Notes under the pieces: model-generated
What the model was told of the DNA's origin: nothing
The model's database searches: none
What the model saw: only the letters and a program-made list of their open reading frames with translations
DNA from: Lethocerus indicus
Taxonomy: Eukaryota > Arthropoda > Insecta > Hemiptera > Belostomatidae
NCBI GenBank assembly: GCA_019843655.1
Contig: JACDQD010000005.1
Span: 10,009,575-10,073,574 of the forward strand
Direction of reading: 5' to 3'
Length of the DNA: 64,000 bases
Made by a program: the position numbers and the translations under genes
Part shown: positions 56,831 to 64,000 of the stretch, one piece after another
Layout of the letters: every line of letters starts with the position of its first letter
Position numbering within the stretch: position 1 is the first letter of the stretch

Positions 56831-58920
56831 GCTCCCAGATATTTCATTAGAAAGCACAATAAACAGACTCTAGCTACAGCCTCCGTGCATGTCTTGACAT
56901 CACTTTTTTCGAAAATTGAATAGATTCTCGTATTAACCTTACAACATAATTTCTTCTGATACCCGTTGCGGAAGTTCGTTTTGGCGCGCTCAGAAGGGAG
57001 GCCCGGATATGGCATATCGGGTCGGATATCGACCTATGGAAAAATGCGCGTGAGACCGTCGAATAGATCAAAGAGCCGTTTGATCGGCAAGTCGGAGCAG
57101 TTTATCTGGAGCAGTTTTCGGATTTAAGCGTGTATAGTGCGAGTGGGAGGCTGTTGTGTTACGAGGGGGGGCGGAAGGGGGCGGAGATAGCGCGGGGCCA
57201 TGCTCAACAGGGGCAGGCCCTCATGAGATAGCCTACACGGCAACACGCTCTACGTGACAAGACTCCCGGCACCCGGGACGTAAATGCGGTTGAAAACGCC
57301 GCATTTTTAAACGTCTCCGGTCTCTCTAATTGCGCCCCGCTCGAACGTGCGCCGACGTCCAGCCTATTCCCGGCCCTGTCCGCCTTCCAAAATTCTCAAC
57401 TCGTATTAACAACTATCCGGCCCGGACAGTTGTTTTTGGAACCGACGACGCCGCCTCATTTGGTAAATTTGGCCGAACCGAGGATTTCAATTGCGCTAAT
57501 AGCCTCACTAATCGTAGCGTTCATGGCACTGAAATTGGTAATTTCGAGTTAATGATAGCGGCAGGCGGAAGTAATATAAATAGTGTATATATACAACCAG
57601 AGAAATGGCATTCTGATATCCCACCCTGTGAGATAGGTACTACATTAGAAATCGTATAGCAGGACGTATTAACTTCATTTAATAAACTTCCACAATTGGT
57701 GACCTACGTTATCGACCGTCGTGATAATAAATACGTACCCGGATAGGATACCACGCCTGGCAACACATAATAGAAGGGGGTTAATTGTATACTCTGTGAC
57801 CGATCCGATAGGCATGGGTGGAAACGGGGAATGATTGGTAGCGATTTAACGTCGAGCGGTTCGATGACGAGAACGAAGAGGTATTAAAGAGTGGGAAAAC
57901 TGAGTATGGGAAAATGGGTTAGGCGACGGGCGTGGAGGGGGGCAATTGTAACAGGCGTAATTAAGCGGCGCGCGTCTGCATTGTGAAATTACACCGTAAT
58001 TGCTCGTAATTGGCGGCGGAGGAGGCGACTCGGAGCCGGGAAGGAGGGATCGGTCTGGGCTACCGCTACAGATTTACTCCTACAGATTCCTCGGGAGTGG
58101 GGCCGCAGGAGGGCCCGCCGGCTAACGACGCCGTACACGCGAAGAATTTCCAGAGGGAATATAGATATCGTCGGAAACCTGGAAAGATGGCCGCGGGATA
58201 AAATAAAAAGCAAAACGAAATCTTTTAATGGCCGGAAACGTGTGGCCGGCCCGGCCCCGAATAGCCGCCCGATTTGTGTCTCCGCGTTTATAGCCGGACA
58301 TACGAACAGGACCCACACATGATGCTATCAAATTATCCACCCTAACATACATGTAGATAAATTCGCTGCGAATACTTCAATTCACTCTGGAAATAACGTA
58401 GTTCAGTGGTACGGACCACGCCTCCCATATTGGTAGGCGCCTCCCAAATTTCAATATTTAGATTCAATTAAATGACTTTCACCGAAATTAGGTTGACCCA
58501 TTTCTAGATTAGCTCCCGCGGCTCTATCGGGCAGCTGGCCGAGCAAATTTTGATAAGGCGATTCGTCGACTGTGGCCAATTGGACCCTATCGCGTGGACT
58601 GGAACCGGGATGCGTGAGAGCCGACATGGCCGAAGGTTTTTCTGTTTGGCCCGGAGTGATTGATAACTGGTGATAGGGGTCGGAGGAGGGGTGATGGGGG
58701 TCTAATGGGCAACGCTATCGGTCTACGCGGCAGGTGAGAAATGGTCGCATATCGATCGGACCCCCCCTTCCTCGGAGAGTGGGACCCGAGTGAGGACCGA
58801 ATGGCTAATCAATGAGCCAATGGCAACACGCCCCGAGCTCTCCACCATTCTGAACGCGAAAATCAACTTTTCCGAGTCCGGCCGGGGGCCGGCGGGTCGG
58901 GGGGCGGGGAGATAAAAACT
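56831..58920. other. CG-rich mosaic with G-rich patches
   Basis: G-rich runs at 57164-57200 and at 58883-58908 (four G runs, quadruplex-capable, plus strand) stand out. The latter is followed by a TATA-like GATAAAAAC at 58910-58918. No exon is supported. Confidence 0.35.
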
Positions 58921-61900
58921 CGCCCCAAGGACACAGCCTTCCACAGTTCACTTTCCCTTTCGTTAATTGCTAATCGGCACAATTGTTTCCGTCAAAAACG
59001 ACCAGAGAAGAAAATTACCTTCGTACCACCCCGGTGAGCTCCGATACTAGTCCTTACCTCCCAGAAGCCTAACTGAGATTGGTCAACGCTGTGCATCGTT
59101 GTACACATCATATAGATAAAGTTTTATATGAACTTATTTTGAATCTCGGGAATTAGACCTCTCCTCTAAACCACAGCTTGGACTTTACAAACTTACCAGT
59201 TATTCCTTCATGTGTAACAACCTTCGTTAATTAGCACATTCTGGGCTTACTTGCTTATAATGTGACCACAATTATGTCAGACGTGCACTCCAATCGAGGT
59301 GTCCGAAAATCGACATTGGGACACCGTAATAGTTGACCCATATCATCATTTGTTTTCACAATGAATTGTTTTCATATTGATAGAAGTATTTAGTGTATAA
59401 AATTACCCGAGTGTAGGCCCACCTTTTTTTTCCAATTTACCGGCATTACATTAAAATCGTTAATTCGAAACCGATAGAACAAAAAAAAATGCCCGAACTA
59501 ATTTGCAACACAATGGGCCCGTTATCGTGACGCCGCGAGCCTACTTCCGGCATTTTTTTCTATCCACGGGGTCCGACGGGTTTCCGGTCCGTGAGTATCG
59601 GTTTTATGTGTACACTAGGTGTCCTTCGGGCGACATTACCCCGGGCACCTGCCCTCCTCAATATACTCCTCTTCACACTCATTAAACACTCAAATGCTTC
59701 TTCATCGTCTCCGCCACACGAATTCATTCCCCCCGGACCGAAGCAACGACGAGTTTAACAATTGAACAGTCGAACAATCGGAATCTGAACGCTTTTATAT
59801 TCGAGTCAATTTTTGTAATTCCAACGTTCGAGACAACCCGAATTTTGTGTCACAAGATTGTTCCCGCAAGAAATTCCTGATAAATTAATGATATATAACT
59901 GAAGTGCACGCTGTCACTATAGTTTAGGCCGACCGCATATCATAGTGGCACACGATGTTGAGTATTCTAATTTATAATTCGTGTACTCAATAAGCGTACA
60001 ATTTCGTATATTCGAACTAACTGTGTAAGGTCCGTTGAATATCAAACTATTTTACATCCCGTGATCGTACAAAGCTGTATTCTAATGCAGCCGAACAATA
60101 GAACCGTATTCATACTGGCTGTTACAACAGACTAGGCTCACAATAACATTTACATGAAGCCTTTGCAGCCATCGTTAAAACGTTTTTCGAATATTTTTTC
60201 AACCCGGTAAAATATTATTCCGACGGCAACTGATAACCGACGGCGAATTAATAAAGTGGTCGCGAAAGCCGAATATTCTGTTTAAATTAAATTTAAAGGA
60301 ACGAGTTCGGAGAACAAGGCGGAAGGGGAGCAACAGCGTAACCGTCCTGGTTAAGCGCCGAACAAGAGAGGGATAACCGTATTTAATCGGGTCGTTATCT
60401 CGGTAATTCGATTCGATTTGAATGTAAATACCGGGCCCGGAGATCGGCCTATCAATTTCAGTGACGGGGAGCCGGCAAAATCTGAATTCGAAACAAGTCC
60501 GACCGTACGATCTACTCCGAGACTCCCAGATGCCACTGCTAATCGGGCAGAAGCGTTCACCTATTGAATTTCCCCTCCTTTACACGGTTACATCATCCGG
60601 CTGAGCTTTTAAATAGTCTTAAATTTCCGATCCGCGATCAATCATCATTCCATTCGAGTGTTTGTACATCGACTCGAAAAAATCGAGTACCAATCAATCG
60701 GTGACATGTTTACGCCAGTCGGAGGTTGTCAATTGCCTTTTCATCGTACTAAATTGATTATACTAAAGTGATTATGATTTAAAATTAATTTATGATATCG
60801 CCCCGACTGTCGTTACTTGCACATGAGGCATCCATTATGGAATGTGAAGGGATTATGGGGCTGAATGTTGAGCCAGATACAATGCCAGGCATGGGAGCGC
60901 CACCTTTTTCTACACCCACTCCTCAATTGCAAATTTCAACTGATACTAGAAAATAATACAGAAAAAAGATCGAAAGGATGTCCGTACAATAATGTTCAGG
61001 GAGCGGCGTAGAATTACATTTATTGCCGGCATGAACACATACACACCGTTGGCCCCTCCCACGCAACAAATAAAGACAAGATTAATTATAAAAAAAGAAA
61101 CCGAAAAAATCCTCCCCAGTTTGAGCTCCAGTTGGGGAAGATTTGCAATTCTAATTAAAATAAACGGTACGTTCGCAATTGTAATTTGTATTAATTTATA
61201 CAGTACAGGCAAACGACTTTTGCCGCTGTCCGTGGGCGAAAGGGACAGACCGACGGTCTGTCGGAAAGGACTTCTAATTACTGACATCGTAGATTAATTT
61301 AAATAATAAAAGAAAAATATTTTCGGTTCGGAAATTGTGCAGCTGCACGCAGTCGTTTCCAACAGCTGGAATAATTCGATGAAATTTTTAAGAAATCGAA
61401 AATTTACATACGTCCAGTTGCCCAACGACGACGTTTCTGTTTCACGTTTACGAAAGCCTGACAAATTAATTGTCAAACTGAACAGTCACAATACAAAATG
61501 GAAGACACAGTGTTTTCTCTAGACAGTTCCAGTTTTTATTCTCGGCATGAAATTCAGGATATTTCGTTTCTGACGTTCAGAAGAGTTAACATTGGAATAT
61601 TTGGCTACAGAAATTAAAATATTTTACTATATGAACTTACTATATTTGATAGGATAAAAAATGAATCCGGCAAAAAATTTTTGCCCGCCCAGGTCTTAAG
61701 CTTTCTTAGGCGTTATGAAGGTAACTTCCCCACCGGTGTTCATTGCTTTCACCGAATCTATTCTGCGGGGGTTGGACGGTCTATTTTTTAATATCGTGCG
61801 TCTCCACAGTGAGGAGATTCGTGGCAAGACGAATAAATAAAGCCGGGAGCCGGACCGACAATCCGGTTTCTAGGATCATAAACTACAAGGTCAATCGAGA

Positions 61901-62400
61901 GAGCGACCGGGGAAGCAGCTAATGCACTGACTTCGTACAACAAAAAAATAAATCTTCCCCGTTATCGATGCGATTGAATTAAATGCCAACTGTCCATCAA
62001 TCACCCTCCCATCCCCCGCCGGCGTCTCCCCCTACTAGTCTTCCTCCTATCGGCCACTTTTCCCATCGGGAGAGCCGCACGTGTAACGTCGAAGTCGGGC
62101 AGCAATTTTCTAATATTCCGGCTGGACAAATACACTGCCACACAAACTGTACATCTCTGTACACTGAAAATTCGTCTGTACGGCTATCTGACTTTGATTA
62201 ATAAGCTGAGATTTATTCTCGTGCCAACGAAAGGCTGTTTAGTCAAACGGCATTAATTGTACAGGTTAATTGATCCAGAAAACGAGCCGTTAATGAGCGA
62301 CCGGACCTATAGATGGTGTCGGTACCTCTCTGATGACTCTGAACGTAGGGAGGTTAAAACGGGTAATATAATTATCCCAACTTGCCAAAGTTTAAGTGAC
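58921..62400. other. Mixed to AT-rich intronic stretch
   Basis: No simple repeats above 15 bp and no hairpins were noted. Open frames near 60946-61297 on both strands overlap one another and show no recognised domain. Confidence 0.4.
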
Positions 62401-62470
62401 GAACCGAGATTATAATCTCGACGTCCGAAAAGCACTATAGCAGCAGTGAGACGGCCGTGCCGACAGGTTG

Positions 62471-62527
62471 CTTCGGCGGTATCGCTGACAGACAGCTGCC
62501 GAAGATATCGAGGAGCCGAAACTGGTC
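62471..62527. repeat. Diverged copy of the hammerhead-like repeat core
   Basis: Positions 62499-62527 align without gaps to 39605-39633 with 24 of 29 bases identical, keeping GAAGAT, GAGCCGAAAC (here GGAGCC) and GGTC. The first box reads CCGAAGA instead of CTGAAGA, so U4 of the hammerhead core is lost and activity is unlikely. CTTCGGC at 62471-62477 pairs with GCCGAAG at 62498-62504. The surrounding 62400-62760 may belong to the same old element. Confidence 0.45.
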
Positions 62528-62559
62528 CGAAATAAGCGCGGCAAGGCGTGTTGCGATGC

Positions 62560-63740
62560 TAAGCTGCTATTCGTGAAATTTTCAATTACGGTCACGACCG
62601 ACTGTACGGCTCGATCGCCGTTCGGACGGTAATAAACGGGTCTGCATTAGTCCGAGGGCCGTCTGTAAAAATAATAATCCAGAGGTCTGAAGAAATTCAG
62701 GTGTCCGGTAGCCGCGAAGCTGTACATTATCGGAATGAGTCGGAGGGGCAGTTAAATGATAAGATCGCCTATCGTCGACCCTGGTCACGTTCACGGCCTG
62801 TCCTACACAACATGTCTGTATAAATAGCGTCAAAGACGTGAACCGTTTCGGAAAATAAAAACGCCCCATTCCCTCTGCCTCCAACTCTCCGAGTTTTTCG
62901 TTTTCTCTCTCTCCCGATTATCGCCATCAATCTCCTCTGCACCATCGTCAAAAATCGTGTACCCAAAAACCCAAACTGGGAAGGGATAAATTGGAAAATC
63001 GTCACAGCCAAGTGGCCCCTCTCCCTCGGCGAGCCCTATTTGCTCGCGCTGCCTCCGGTACTCTGTAATTGACTTTTAGCCAATCGGTGGCTTTTTTGCT
63101 CTGCCGACGGAATACCCTGCGGCCTCAACCGGAAGGGTCAAACGGAGCCAGAGGGGTCGACCTTTGACCGGTGATTTTCCTTTGGACTTCCGGTCAATAT
63201 TTGCTGGACAAATCGAGACCGCCCTTCCGGCACGAGCCGAAGGCCCGGTTCGGGGTATATCCACGTGCGAGATTCCTCGTATGTTGGGAGAAAAAACCCA
63301 AAAAAATGTGCTCCCACCATTTCAAGCACATTTTAACCCGGTTTGACCGATTTTTTAGTGAGATATCTAATATTGTAGGGTTAAAAACTGGTTTTCTTAC
63401 ATACTAAATGCAAAAGTTAGGTATATAAGTAAAAAAAATAACTCAGTTTACATATTCGAAAACGAAAATATAGCTTGGAGAATATTCGATGAACTTAATC
63501 TTGAAAAATATTTGGTGTACGAGAAGGGAACATCCTAGCCTATATTCTCCTCTTACGGTTATTACCAAATCTATTTATGGATTCGAGAGGTTCGTGATAA
63601 GGAAATGAGTCTCTTTGTATAGACCAGCGTTTAATTTTGATGGGGACATACTACAAATAACTGCCAGACCCTATCGTTGTATACAGTCTTTGTTTTGTCA
63701 CGTTTGCTTGGAGATTATACGAGCCATCGTTACGTCAAAA
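62560..63740. other. Mixed stretch at the right end
   Basis: No exon is supported. The frames at 62582-63011 (minus) show no recognised domain. Confidence 0.4.
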
Positions 63741-63760
63741 GGGGGTTCAGCACAAAGCTC

Positions 63761-63954
<194 letters not shown>

Positions 63955-64000
63955 CACCAAACGCGGGAACACTTTTATTGTCGCCAAATTTTGGCTTCTG

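Overview
This window is eukaryotic nuclear DNA and is almost entirely non-coding. There are no dense ORFs, no bacterial-type ribosome sites or operons, and no long open frame that resembles a known protein. GC-rich blocks in which CpG is not visibly depleted alternate with AT-rich stretches. Pure dinucleotide microsatellites and strong GT..AG-type splice signals are present. The most likely source is an invertebrate animal, probably an arthropod. That is an inference from texture and from a CCGGTTTCGG...CATCTTCAG repeat core that I associate with insect genomes; nothing here identifies a species.

The best-supported gene signal is a promoter-like CpG-rich island at about 1500-2870. It carries CCG/CCA runs, G-quadruplex-capable tracts, an initiator-like TCAGT, several upstream ORFs and a polypyrimidine microsatellite. 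It ends in a short coding start (ATG at 2822) that runs into a strong splice donor (GTAAGT) at 2859. The rest of the window reads as the large first intron or introns of that plus-strand gene. I do not recognise the gene.

The intron holds a few weak exon candidates. Those at 5116-5247, 11598-11642 and 12434-12464 could join in frame to the start exon. Others lie at 18133-18224, 33206-33273 and 44956-45080, and possible alternative start exons lie at 10295-10377, 50361-50406 and 52799-52823. All are offered at low confidence.

Much of 6.4-23.9 kb, 26.4-30.5 kb, 33-38.4 kb, 44.4-48.4 kb and 54.6-58.9 kb is a mosaic of ATTA/TAAT words and CGG/CCG words. That texture suggests regulatory or conserved non-coding DNA, but conservation cannot be tested here. 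Local motif clusters stand out: three TTACGTAA sites around the promoter, four POU octamers at 8.9-11.6 kb, a GATA cluster at 55.5 kb, and a GA tract beside a GCCAT palindrome at 45.1 kb.

The most unusual signal is a dispersed foldback repeat. One copy at 39.47-39.73 kb has inverted arms around a hammerhead-ribozyme-like core. A second copy at 50.14-50.26 kb is a perfect 35-bp hairpin. A diverged copy of the core lies at 62.50 kb. Other repeats are a perfect 19-bp hairpin at 28.35 kb, a 27-bp word shared by 1.3 and 40.2 kb, and a pure (AG)94 tract at the right end.
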